Positions 35,456 through 43,904 of a stretch of 64,000 nucleotides of DNA are shown here, one piece after another (the first letter of the stretch is position 1; each line of letters starts with the position of its first letter). Position numbers and translations under genes: made by a program. The stretch is taken from NCBI RefSeq assembly GCF_015235415.1, contig NZ_JADGLL010000003.1, positions 107,230 through 171,229 of the forward strand. Reading direction: 5' to 3'. The notes under the pieces are model-generated. The model was not told the DNA's origin. It did not search any database and saw only the letters and a list, made by a program, of their open reading frames with translations. The DNA comes from Microbacterium paludicola. GTDB lineage: Bacteria > Actinomycetota > Actinomycetes > Actinomycetales > Microbacteriaceae.

Positions 35456-36085
35456 TTACTTGAGGAAGTAGATGACAAAGAACAGCGCGATCCACACGAC
35501 ATCGACGAAGTGCCAGTAGTACGACACGACGATGGCGGTGACGGCCTCCTTGTGACGGGCGCGCTTGACCGCGTAGAAGCGGCCGATGGTGAGCAGGAAC
35601 GCGACGAGGCCGCCGGTCACGTGCAGGGCGTGGAAGCCCGTCGTGAGGTAGAACGCCGACGCGTAGGAGTCGGCGCTGATCGGCATCCCCTCGCTGACGA
35701 GGGTCGCGTACTCCCACACCTGGCCGGACACGAAGAACGCGCCGAGGGCGAAGGACACCCAGAACCACGGCACGACGCCCCAGCCGACGAGCTTCTGCAT
35801 GAGGGCGCTCTTGAACTTCAGGCCCTCGGCCGCGAACACGCCCATCTGGCAGGTGACACTCGAGATCACCAGGATGATCGTGTTCACCAGCGCGAACGGG
35901 ACGTTCAGGAGCTCGGTGCGTGAAGCCCACAGCTCCGGCGAGGTGCTGCGGAGCGTGAAGTAGATGGCGAAGAGGCCCGCGAAGAACATGACCTCACTGC
36001 CGAGCCAGACGATCGTGCCGACGGCGACAGGGTCGGGTCGCTTGACTGTTCTCGGTGCCGGGGCAAACGTTGCTGGTGCAGTCAC
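35456..36085 (-). CDS. ctaE: Cytochrome c oxidase subunit III
   Basis: CtaE is the third core subunit of the aa3 oxidase. The product has five or six helices and the family motifs [51 protein letters not shown] and [23 protein letters not shown] at 36085 (209 residues) is preferred because a -10-like AATAAT is exactly six bases upstream and the length then matches the family. ATG at 36133 would add 16 residues, and its only Shine-Dalgarno-like AGGAGG is about 15 bases away. It is the first gene of ctaE-qcrC-qcrA-qcrB. Confidence 0.92.
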   Translation of the reverse strand: MTAPATFAPAPRTVKRPDPVAVGTIVWLGSEVMFFAGLFAIYFTLRSTSPELWASRTELLNVPFALVNTIILVISSVTCQMGVFAAEGLKFKSALMQKLVGWGVVPWFWVSFALGAFFVSGQVWEYATLVSEGMPISADSYASAFYLTTGFHALHVTGGLVAFLLTIGRFYAVKRARHKEAVTAIVVSYYWHFVDVVWIALFFVIYFLK

Positions 36086-36091
36086 TCGTCC

Positions 36092-36097
36092 ATTATT
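36092..36097 (-). promoter_or_regulatory. Probable -10 element (AATAAT, minus strand) for leaderless ctaE
   Basis: On the minus strand AATAAT is followed by GGACGA and GTG. This matches the leaderless pattern and would drive the ctaE-qcr operon. Confidence 0.5.
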
Positions 36098-36203
36098 GCC
36101 GATCCCGAAGGCGGTTTTCGGCAACTTCGACATCGCGTCGAAGTAAGTGCCTCCTAAGTGCTCGCTGTGGCACCCGCGTGAGATCCCCGTGAATCCGCCT
36201 GAG

Positions 36204-36209
36204 TAGGAT
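36204..36209 (+). promoter_or_regulatory. -10 element (TAGGAT) for leaderless trpD
   Basis: TAGGAT ends seven bases before the trpD ATG at 36217. No Shine-Dalgarno intervenes. It lies about 110 bases from the divergent ctaE promoter. Confidence 0.55.
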
Positions 36210-36216
36210 CGCTCGT

Positions 36217-37290
36217 ATGGCGGAACCGACCTGGCCGGATGTGCTCACGACCGTGCTCTCGCGCACGAACCTCAGCGTGTCGGAGGCCACGTGGGCGATG
36301 CGCCAGGTCATGGAGGGCCGCGCGACTCCCGCTCAGCTGGGCGGATTCCTGCTTGCGCTGCGCGCCAAGGGCGAGTCGGTCGAGGAGATCATCGGCTTCC
36401 GCGACGCGATCCTGGAGGCGGCTGTGCCGCTGGACGTCGACCCCAACGTGCTCGACATCGTGGGCACGGGCGGCGACCGCGTCGGCACCGTGAACATCTC
36501 GTCGACGGCGTCGATCGTCATCGCCGCGACCGGGATCCCCGTGGTCAAGCACGGGAACAAGGCGGCGAGCTCGCAGTCGGGATCGTCGGATGTGCTGAGC
36601 GCGCTCGGCATCGACCTCCGTCTGCCGCCCGAGTCGGTCGCCGGCGTGCTCGATCGCGCCGGGATCACGTTCGCGTGGGCCGCGGCGTTCCACCCGGGGT
36701 TCCGTCATGCCGGTCCCACGCGCGCAGAGCTCGGCGTGCCCACGGTGTTCAACTTCCTCGGTCCGCTGGTGAACCCCGCGCGTGCCGAGGCGAACGCGGT
36801 CGGCGTCGCGAACCCGGATGTGGTTCCGCTCATCACGGGCGTGTTCCGCACCCGTGGCGCGACGGCCCTGGTCTTCCGTGGCGAGGACGGGCTCGACGAG
36901 CTCACCACCACCGGCTACAGCCGGATCTGGGAGATCTCGCGGGGCGACGTGCACGAGTTCGACATCCATCCGCGTGACCTGGGCCTGCCGACCGCGCAGC
37001 TCGAGGATCTGCTGGGCGGATCGCCCGAGCACAACGCGGGAGTCCTGCGCCGCACCCTCGAGGGGGAACAGGGCCCGGTGCGCGACATCGTGCTGCTCAA
37101 CGCGGCCGCGGGAATCGTCGCGTTCCGGCTGTCGCAGGACCCGACGCAGATGCAGCGCGGAATGGTCGAGCGGCTCGTCGAGGCGCTGGGCGAGGCGGCG
37201 GCCGCGGTCGACGACGGCCGCGCCACGGAGAAGCTCGACACGTGGATCGCGGCGTCGCAGGAGCTGGGCACGCAGCAGCCCTCGGCCTGA
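36217..37290 (+). CDS. trpD: Anthranilate phosphoribosyltransferase
   Basis: TrpD joins anthranilate and PRPP to give phosphoribosyl-anthranilate in tryptophan biosynthesis. The 357-residue product has the N-terminal helical domain ([22 protein letters not shown]), the phosphate-binding [20 protein letters not shown] motif near 84-97, [17 protein letters not shown], and the conserved [30 protein letters not shown]. It is alone here, with no other trp gene, which is usual in many actinobacteria. It is divergent from ctaE. Confidence 0.97.
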   Translation: MAEPTWPDVLTTVLSRTNLSVSEATWAMRQVMEGRATPAQLGGFLLALRAKGESVEEIIGFRDAILEAAVPLDVDPNVLDIVGTGGDRVGTVNISSTASIVIAATGIPVVKHGNKAASSQSGSSDVLSALGIDLRLPPESVAGVLDRAGITFAWAAAFHPGFRHAGPTRAELGVPTVFNFLGPLVNPARAEANAVGVANPDVVPLITGVFRTRGATALVFRGEDGLDELTTTGYSRIWEISRGDVHEFDIHPRDLGLPTAQLEDLLGGSPEHNAGVLRRTLEGEQGPVRDIVLLNAAAGIVAFRLSQDPTQMQRGMVERLVEALGEAAAAVDDGRATEKLDTWIAASQELGTQQPSA

Positions 37291-37311
37291 GCGGAGGAAG
37301 GCGGTTCGGGC

Positions 37312-38304
37312 ATGGATCCGATCGAGGCGCTGAACGAGATCGCGTTCCTGCTCGAGCGGGAGCGTGCGTCGAAGTTCAAGGCCAAGGCCTTTCGCACGGC
37401 GGCGGCGACGGTCGCCGGTCTCGACGAGGCGACGCGGAAGGATCCGGATCGCCTGCGTCGCGCGAAGGGGATCGGCGCCTCGACGTTCGCCGTGATCGAG
37501 CAGGCCCTCGCCGGCGACGTGCCCGACTATCTCCGCGATCTGCGTGAACGCCTCGGCGATGTGCGCCGGTCCGAGCTGCGGGGTCAGCTGCGCGGCGACC
37601 TCCACTCCCACAGCGAGTGGTCCGACGGCACCACCCCCATCGACCAGATGGTGGCCGCCGCTCGCGGACTCGGGCACGAGTACCTCGCGCTGACGGATCA
37701 CTCGCCCCGGCTGAAGGTCGCTCGCGGGCTCTCGCCCGAGCGCCTGCGCGCCCAGCTCGAGGTGGTGGCCGGGTTCCGGGACGAGGGGTTCACGCTGCTC
37801 AGCGGCATCGAGGTCGACATCCTGGGCGACGGCGGACTCGACCAGGAGCCCGAGCTGCTGGACGAGCTCGACATCGTGGTCGCCTCGGCGCATTCCGAGC
37901 TGCGGATGGAGGCGGCCTCGATGACGCGGCGCCTCGTCGCGGCCGTGTCGAACCCGCGCGTGACCGTCCTCGGGCACGTCACGGGCCGGCTGGTGACCGG
38001 GTCGCGCGGCACACGCCCGCCGTCCGAGTTCGATGCGCGGGCCGTGTTCGAGGCGTGCGCCGAGCACGGCGTCGCCGTCGAGATCAACTCGCGTCCCGAG
38101 CGCGAGGATCCGCCGGACGAGCTGATCCTGCTCGCGATGGAGATCGGATGTCTCTTCTCCATCGACAGCGACGCCCACGCGCCGGGGCAGCTGTCGCTCT
38201 TGGATCACGGAGCCGAGCGCGCCGAGCGGCTCGGCGTGCCGGCGGAGCGCATCATCACCACCTGGCCGCTCGGGAGGCTTCAGGCCTGGGCGTGGGGCGC
38301 GTGA
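37312..38304 (+). CDS. PHP-domain metallohydrolase (PolX C-terminal type)
   Basis: The 330-residue protein has an N-terminal helical/HhH-like part (about 1-75, FLLERERASKFKAKAFRTAA and LRRAKGIGASTFAVIEQAL), as before the PHP domain of PolX-type polymerases. A complete PHP domain follows: DLHSHSEWSDGTTPI, LALTDHSPRLKVARG, GIEVDILGDGGLD, VVASAHSELRM, VEINSRPERED and FSIDSDAHAPGQL. All metal-ligand histidines and acids of the fold appear present. There is no nucleotidyltransferase domain. Phosphatase or nuclease activity is likely; the substrate is not known. The stop overlaps the next GTG (GTGA). Confidence 0.88.
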   Translation: MDPIEALNEIAFLLERERASKFKAKAFRTAAATVAGLDEATRKDPDRLRRAKGIGASTFAVIEQALAGDVPDYLRDLRERLGDVRRSELRGQLRGDLHSHSEWSDGTTPIDQMVAAARGLGHEYLALTDHSPRLKVARGLSPERLRAQLEVVAGFRDEGFTLLSGIEVDILGDGGLDQEPELLDELDIVVASAHSELRMEAASMTRRLVAAVSNPRVTVLGHVTGRLVTGSRGTRPPSEFDARAVFEACAEHGVAVEINSRPEREDPPDELILLAMEIGCLFSIDSDAHAPGQLSLLDHGAERAERLGVPAERIITTWPLGRLQAWAWGA

Positions 38305-39518
38305 CGTCCGCGCGGAGGGTCTTCCCGTGGCTGGTGATCGCCGGGGTGCTGGTCGCCGCGCTCAGTCTGCGCGGACCCATCCTGGCGGTCACGCCCGTGC
38401 TGCGCGACATCGCGGGCGACTACACCTTGGACGGCGCGACGGCGTCGCTGCTGACGACCTTCCCCGTGCTCATGTTCGCAGCGCTGACGCCGGTGGCGGC
38501 GCTGGTCATCCGTCGTGCCGGGGCCGAGATCGCGCTGATGGCATGCCTGGTCGCGGTGGCGGTGGGCACGCTGATCCGCGCTCTGCCCGGCTTCGGCTGG
38601 ATGCTCGTGGGGATGGCGGTCATCGGCGCCGGCATCACGATCGGCAACGTCGTCATCCCGGTGATCATCGGTCGCGATGTGCCCGCGGCGCAGGTCTCAG
38701 GCGTGACAGCCGCGTACGCCGCGGCGCTGAATGTCGGCTCGCTTGTCACCACGCTGGCCACCGCGTCCATCGCCCAGGCCACCGGATGGCGACTCGCGCT
38801 GCTGCTGTGGATCGCGCTGACGGTGCTGGGCATCCTGCTGTGGGCGCTTCACCTGTGGCGCGACCGGCTGCCGGGCGTGCGCTGGGACGAGCAGGTGCTC
38901 GGCGAGACGCCGCTGACGACCGCGACCGTGCCGGTCGTCGCCCCTCATTCCCGCCGCGTCCTGCACCAGCCGGTGGTCTGGCTGCTGCTGGCGGCCTTCG
39001 GCTGCCAGTCGGCGGCGTATTACGGCATGTCCACCTGGTTGCCGGCGATGCTCGGCGACCTGATCGGCGCCGATGCGGCGGTGGCGGGCGCCCTCGCCTC
39101 GCTGTTCCAGGGCGTCGCGATCCTCGGCCCCTTCGTCGTCCCCGTGCTCGCGCGACGGCTGCCGCTGGCGGTGCCGGCAGCTCTGATCGTGGTGTGCTGG
39201 CTGGGGTTCGCGGGCGGGATGCTGCTCGCCCCGCACCTGTTCGTGCTGTGGGTCGTGCTCGGAGGCATCGCCCACTCGGGCGGGTTCGTCGTGATCTTCA
39301 CGGTGATGGTCGCCGTCTCCAGGACGAGCGCGGAGACCGCGACGATGTCGGCCGTGGTGCAGGGCGGGGCTTACGTCGTCGGTGCCGCGAGCGCGCCCGT
39401 GATCGGCGCGCTGCACGACGCGACGGGGACGTGGGATCTTCCGCAGACCGTCATCGTGGCGCTCACCGTGGGCTTCGGTGCGTGCCTGCTCACCGCGGTG
39501 GCGCGCGTGCGTCGCTGA
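38301..39518 (+). CDS. MFS transporter, CynX/NimT type
   Basis: This 405-residue protein has about 12 membrane helices and the CynX/NimT group features: the opening LVIAGVLVAALSLRGPILAVTPVL with RGP in helix 1, DGATASLLTTFPVLMFAALTP, and the central loop WRDRLPGVRWDE. Members export or import small anions and drug-like compounds (cyanate, nitroimidazole); no substrate can be assigned here. It starts at a GTG overlapping the upstream stop, so it may be co-translated with the PHP protein. A frame that continues upstream is a shadow of that gene. It is convergent with the 5'-3' exonuclease gene. Confidence 0.9.
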   Translation: MTSARRVFPWLVIAGVLVAALSLRGPILAVTPVLRDIAGDYTLDGATASLLTTFPVLMFAALTPVAALVIRRAGAEIALMACLVAVAVGTLIRALPGFGWMLVGMAVIGAGITIGNVVIPVIIGRDVPAAQVSGVTAAYAAALNVGSLVTTLATASIAQATGWRLALLLWIALTVLGILLWALHLWRDRLPGVRWDEQVLGETPLTTATVPVVAPHSRRVLHQPVVWLLLAAFGCQSAAYYGMSTWLPAMLGDLIGADAAVAGALASLFQGVAILGPFVVPVLARRLPLAVPAALIVVCWLGFAGGMLLAPHLFVLWVVLGGIAHSGGFVVIFTVMVAVSRTSAETATMSAVVQGGAYVVGAASAPVIGALHDATGTWDLPQTVIVALTVGFGACLLTAVARVRR

Positions 39519-39542
39519 AGCTGCAGGCGGTCGCGTCGCGGA

Positions 39543-40460
39543 TCAGGCGAGCGCGGCGAGGACGCGGTCCATCGAGGTGCCGAGGCTCCAGCGCCCGGCG
39601 AACTCGGTGGCCCGGGCGATCGCGGCCTCGTCCGGACGGGGGAGCGTCGCGTCGAACTCGCCCAGGTCGAGGTCGGAGGCGACGGCGACCACCTTGGGTG
39701 CCACGTCGAGATAGTCGGATGCCGCCGCGAACTTCGCGCGCACGGCGGCCGACATCCCCTCGCCCCGCTCCACGGCCGCGCGGATGCCGGCGAGGTCGCC
39801 GTGCGCGGCGAGCAGCGTCGCGGCGGTCTTCTCGCCCACGCCCTTGACGCCGGGAAGGCCGTCCGAGGTGTCGCCGCGCAGCGTCGCGAAGTCGGCGTAC
39901 TGCGCGGCGTGGACGCCGTACTTGGCGAAGACGACCTCGTCGGTGATGGTCTCGAGGTTGCTCATGCCGCGAGCGGTATAGATCACCCGGATGTCGCGCG
40001 CGTCGTCGATCAGCTGGAACAGATCGCGGTCGCCCGTGACGATGTCGACAGGCTGCGTGGCGCGCGTGGCGAGCGTGCCGATCACGTCGTCTGCCTCGTG
40101 CTGCGCGGCGCCCACGGTGGCGATGCCGAGCGTCGCGAGCGCCTCGCGGATGATCGGCACCTGCACCTCGAGGGGATCCGGGACCTCCTCGACATCCGGG
40201 CCGCCCGCGACGACCTCGACCACCCGATGCGACTTGTACGAGGGGATGAGGTCGACCCGCCACTGCGGGCGCCAGTCGTCGTCCCAGCAGGCGACGATGT
40301 GCGACGGCTCGTAGGTGGTGACGAGCTTCGCGATGATGTCGAGCAGCCCGCGCACCGCGTTCACGGGCGTGCCGTCGGCGGATCGCACGGTGTCGGGCAC
40401 GCCGTAGAAGGCCCGGAAGTAGAGGCTGGCGGTGTCGAGCAGCATCAGGCGCGAGGTCAC
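39543..40460 (-). CDS. 5'-3' exonuclease (PolA N-terminal/FEN type)
   Basis: The 305-residue protein resembles the 5' nuclease domain of PolA as a free-standing enzyme. It shows LMLLDTASLYFRAFYGVPD (metal Asp), VVACWDDDWRPQWRVDLIPSYKSHR (aromatic and basic substrate contacts), EADDVIGTLA and DIVTGDRDLFQLID (the metal-binding acids), and the HhH KGVGEKTAATLLAAHG. It lies 23 bases past the dnaE2 stop on the same strand and has its own -10. An additional role in flap or patch processing during repair is inference. The GTG start at 40460 is set by the -10 seven bases upstream. Confidence 0.93.
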   Translation of the reverse strand: MTSRLMLLDTASLYFRAFYGVPDTVRSADGTPVNAVRGLLDIIAKLVTTYEPSHIVACWDDDWRPQWRVDLIPSYKSHRVVEVVAGGPDVEEVPDPLEVQVPIIREALATLGIATVGAAQHEADDVIGTLATRATQPVDIVTGDRDLFQLIDDARDIRVIYTARGMSNLETITDEVVFAKYGVHAAQYADFATLRGDTSDGLPGVKGVGEKTAATLLAAHGDLAGIRAAVERGEGMSAAVRAKFAAASDYLDVAPKVVAVASDLDLGEFDATLPRPDEAAIARATEFAGRWSLGTSMDRVLAALA

Positions 40461-40467
40461 GAGGTTC

Positions 40468-40473
40468 AGTGTC
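40468..40473 (-). promoter_or_regulatory. Probable -10 element (GACACT, minus strand) for the 5'-3' exonuclease
   Basis: On the minus strand GACACT, then GAACCTC, then GTG gives the leaderless layout with a seven-base spacer. The exonuclease can thus be expressed without the SOS promoter of imuA-imuB-dnaE2. Confidence 0.45.
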
Positions 40474-40483
40474 CCAGATCGGG

Positions 40484-43400
40484 TCAGTGGAAGTCGCGGG
40501 CGGCGTGTTTGACGCCGACGCGGAGGTCCTCGAAGGCATCGGCGACGATGTTGGTGACGCCCTCGGGGGAACGCTCGAGGATGCCGCGGGCGATGAGCGC
40601 GGGGCTGTCGCGCACAACGCGGCGGTAGCGGTTCCAGACGCCGACCGAGCAGATGACGTTCACCAGGCCGTGCTCGTCCTCGAGGTTGAGGAAGGTCACG
40701 CCCGAGGCGGTCGCCGGTCGCTGGCGGTGGGTGACGAGGCCCGCGACCTCGATGCGGCGGCCCGTCTCATGCGAGCGCAGGAGCGCGGACGGCAGCACGC
40801 CGCGGGCGTCGAGCGCCTCGCGGAAATGGGTGAGCGGATGATCCGTGGTCGAGACGCCGGTCGCCCACAGGTCGGCGGCGAGCTGCTCGTAGCTGGTCGG
40901 ATCGGCGAACAGCGGGGGCTGCACTCCCTCCGCGCCGAGTGGGGTCACGGTATGGGGCAGGAACTCGGGGCGATCCTGGGCGGCGGATCCGGCAAGCCAG
41001 ATCGCCTCGCGCCGCGACAGGCCGAGGCACTCGAACGCGCCGGCGGTCGCGAGGGCCTCGAGGTGCTTCTGCGTGATGCCCGTGCGCCGCACAAGCTCGT
41101 GAAGGTCACGGTACGGGCCGCCCCGCGTGCGCTCGGCGACGATCCGCTCGGCGGTGTCCGCGCCGATCCCGGTCACCGCGGCGAGCCCCAGCCGCACGGC
41201 GAACGCGCCGTCGCGGCGGTGGGCGGCCGACTCGTCGGGCGCCTCCCGGTCGAACTCGCCCGGTGCCGGGTGCACCCGCACCAGGCATTCGTCGCGACCC
41301 GTGACGCCCGCGGATCTGTCCACCATGGGTTCGAGCACCTCGGTCGCGTCCGAGCGGTTGAGGTCGGGCCGGCGCACCTCGACGCCGTGGCGCCGGGCGT
41401 CGGCGGTGAGCGAGGCGGGGGAGTAGAACCCCATGGGCTGCGCGCGCAGGAGTCCGGCGAGGAACGCGGCGGGATAGTGCAGCTTGATCCACGACGACGC
41501 GTAGACGAGCAGCGCGAACGACAGCGAGTGCGACTCGGCGAAGCCGAAGTTCGCAAAGGCCTGGATGCGTGCGTAGATGCCGTCGGCGAGGTCGCCTGTG
41601 ATGCCGTTGCGCGCCATCCCGGCGTAGAGCTTCTCGCGCAGCTTGTCGATCTTCTCCTTGCCGCGCTTGGACCCCATCGCGCGGCGCAGCAGATCGGCGT
41701 CCTCGCCCGAGCACTCGCCGACGGCCATCGCCATCTGCATCAGCTGCTCCTGGAACACCGGGATGCCCAGCGTCCGCGCGAGCACCGGCTCGAGCTTCGG
41801 GTGGTCGTACGTCACCTTCTCGGCGCCCATCTTGCGGCGCACGAACGGGTGAACGGCACCGCCCTGGATGGGCCCCGGCCGGATCAGCGCGATCTGGATC
41901 ACCAGGTCGTAGAACCTGCGGGGCTGAAGCCTCGGCAGCAGCCCCATCTGCGCACGCGATTCGACCTGGAACACCCCGATCGAATCGGCCCGGCACAGCA
42001 TGTCGTAGACCGCGGCCTCCTCCTTCGGCAGCGTCGCCAGCGTCCACTCCTCACCCGTGGAGTCGCGGATCAGGTCGAAGCAGTGCTGCAGTGCGGCGAG
42101 CATGCCGAGCCCCAGCAGGTCGAACTTGACCAGGCCCATCCAGGCGGCGTCGTCCTTGTCCCACTGGATCACCGTGCGGCCCGGCATGCGGGCGTGCTCG
42201 ATCGGCACCACCTCGCCGACCGGGCGCTCGGTGAGCACCATGCCGCCCGAGTGGATACCAAGGTGCCGCGGCGCCTTCAGCAGCTCGGAGGCGTACGCGA
42301 TCACCTGATCCGGGATGTCGTGATCCGGCCCCGTCTCGAGGCCGGCGCCCCAGCCCTCCACCTGCTTCGACCAGGCATCCTGCTGGCCCGGGGAGAACCC
42401 GAGCGCGCGGGCCATGTCGCGCACCGCGTTCTTCGGCCGGTACTGGATGACGTTCGCGACCTGGGCGGCGTTCTCGCGCCCGTAGCGCTCGTAGACCCAC
42501 TGGATGATCTCCTCGCGCCGGTCGGAGTCGAAGTCGACGTCGATGTCGGGCTCCTCGTCGCGCATCGTCGACAGGAACCGCTCGAACGGCAGGGCGTACG
42601 CGATCGCGTCGACCGCGGTGATGCCGAGCAGGTAGCAGACGGCGCTGTTCGCGGCCGATCCGCGTCCCTGGCAGAGGATGCCGCGGCGCCGTGCCTCGGC
42701 GACGATGTCGTGCACGATGAGGAAGTAGCCGGGGAAGTCCTTCTGCTCGATGACCGCGAGCTCCTTCTCGATGCGGGCACGGTCGTCGTCGCCGAGGTCG
42801 GGATACAGGCGCGGGACGGCGTCCCACACGAGCTTCCGCAGCCAGGACATGGGGGTGTGGCCGTCGGGGACCTCCTGCTTCGGCAGTGCGGGCTTCATGC
42901 GGCGCAGCGGGAAGGCGAGCTCGTCGGCGAGCTCCACGGTGCGGGAGACGGCGTCGGGGTAGCGGGCGAACCGGGCCGCCATCTCGGCACCGGAGCGCAG
43001 ATGCGCCGAGCCGTGCGACGGCAGCCATCCGTCGAGGTCGGCCATGCTGCGGGTCGCGCGCACCGCGGCGACGGCCGACGCCAGACGCGCCTTCTCGGGG
43101 GAGGAGTAGTGCGCGTTGTTCGTGGCGATCACCGGCAGCCCGCGCTCGGCGGCGAGGGCTGCGAGCACGTCGTTGCGGCGCGAGTCGAGCGGATCGCCGT
43201 GGTCGGTCAGCTCGACCTGCACGTTCCCGTGGCCGAACAGATCGACAAGGCGATCGAGGGGAGCGGCCGGATCCTCGCCCCGGGCGAGGGCCTGACGCAC
43301 CATGCCCTTCCGGCATCCGGTCAGGATCGCCCAGTGGCCGTCTGACTGCTGGGCGAGCTCGTCGAGGTCGTAGAACGGGCGGCCCTTCTCGGCCCCACGC

Positions 43401-43888
43401 AGCTGCCCGTGGGTGAGCGCACGGGCAAGGCGGCGGTAGCCCTCCTCGCCGCGGGCGAGCACCAGGAGATGCTCGCCCTCCGGATCGGCGACGCCGTTCT
43501 GCGGGGACGGCAGCCCCAGTGACAGCTCGGCGCCGAACACGGTCTTCACCGCGGTCTCCTCCGCCGCCTCGGCGAAGCGCACAAGGCCGTAGAAGCCGTC
43601 GTGGTCGGTCAGGGCGAGGGCGTGCAGGCCGAGGCGCTCGGCCTCCTCGACGAGCTCCTCGGGGGAGGACGCCCCGTCGAGGAACGAGAACGACGAGTGG
43701 GCGTGCAGCTCGGCATAGGGGACGGCATCCTCGGGGCGCCGGATGGGCGGCGCCTCGTAGGCACCCCGCTTCCGGCTCCACGCGGGACTGTCGCCGCCCT
43801 CCGCCCCGGCGGGCCGGGCCTCGGGACGACGTCCGCTGAGCGCGCGTTCGAGCTCGGACCACGAGATCGGGGGATTCTGCCAGCCCAT
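40484..43888 (-). CDS. dnaE2: Error-prone DNA polymerase DnaE2
   Basis: DnaE2 is the mutagenic C-family polymerase of the ImuA'-ImuB-DnaE2 translesion system. The 1134-residue product starts with a basic, proline-rich segment (about 1-50), then PHP (YAELHAHSSFSFLDGASSPEEL and LALTDHDGFYGLVRFAEAA), the palm with catalytic aspartates in EPDIDVDFDSDRREE (near 445), and a C-terminal HhH/OB part. It is the second DnaE in the window and shorter than DnaE1 at its C-terminus, as expected for the beta-clamp-independent paralogue. It follows imuB by 16 bases and is under the SOS promoter at 46.25 kb. Confidence 0.96.
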   Translation of the reverse strand: MGWQNPPISWSELERALSGRRPEARPAGAEGGDSPAWSRKRGAYEAPPIRRPEDAVPYAELHAHSSFSFLDGASSPEELVEEAERLGLHALALTDHDGFYGLVRFAEAAEETAVKTVFGAELSLGLPSPQNGVADPEGEHLLVLARGEEGYRRLARALTHGQLRGAEKGRPFYDLDELAQQSDGHWAILTGCRKGMVRQALARGEDPAAPLDRLVDLFGHGNVQVELTDHGDPLDSRRNDVLAALAAERGLPVIATNNAHYSSPEKARLASAVAAVRATRSMADLDGWLPSHGSAHLRSGAEMAARFARYPDAVSRTVELADELAFPLRRMKPALPKQEVPDGHTPMSWLRKLVWDAVPRLYPDLGDDDRARIEKELAVIEQKDFPGYFLIVHDIVAEARRRGILCQGRGSAANSAVCYLLGITAVDAIAYALPFERFLSTMRDEEPDIDVDFDSDRREEIIQWVYERYGRENAAQVANVIQYRPKNAVRDMARALGFSPGQQDAWSKQVEGWGAGLETGPDHDIPDQVIAYASELLKAPRHLGIHSGGMVLTERPVGEVVPIEHARMPGRTVIQWDKDDAAWMGLVKFDLLGLGMLAALQHCFDLIRDSTGEEWTLATLPKEEAAVYDMLCRADSIGVFQVESRAQMGLLPRLQPRRFYDLVIQIALIRPGPIQGGAVHPFVRRKMGAEKVTYDHPKLEPVLARTLGIPVFQEQLMQMAMAVGECSGEDADLLRRAMGSKRGKEKIDKLREKLYAGMARNGITGDLADGIYARIQAFANFGFAESHSLSFALLVYASSWIKLHYPAAFLAGLLRAQPMGFYSPASLTADARRHGVEVRRPDLNRSDATEVLEPMVDRSAGVTGRDECLVRVHPAPGEFDREAPDESAAHRRDGAFAVRLGLAAVTGIGADTAERIVAERTRGGPYRDLHELVRRTGITQKHLEALATAGAFECLGLSRREAIWLAGSAAQDRPEFLPHTVTPLGAEGVQPPLFADPTSYEQLAADLWATGVSTTDHPLTHFREALDARGVLPSALLRSHETGRRIEVAGLVTHRQRPATASGVTFLNLEDEHGLVNVICSVGVWNRYRRVVRDSPALIARGILERSPEGVTNIVADAFEDLRVGVKHAARDFH

Positions 43889-43904
43889 CAGCCGGCCCGC
43901 CCGT

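Noticed and set aside
37312..38304. A complete family X DNA polymerase
   Set aside because: Only an HhH-like N-terminus and the PHP domain are present; the nucleotidyltransferase domain of PolX is missing at this length.
40469..43345. A 958-codon open frame on the plus strand across dnaE2
   Set aside because: Antisense shadow of dnaE2; the translation is repetitive Arg/Ala/Asp-rich sequence without motifs.
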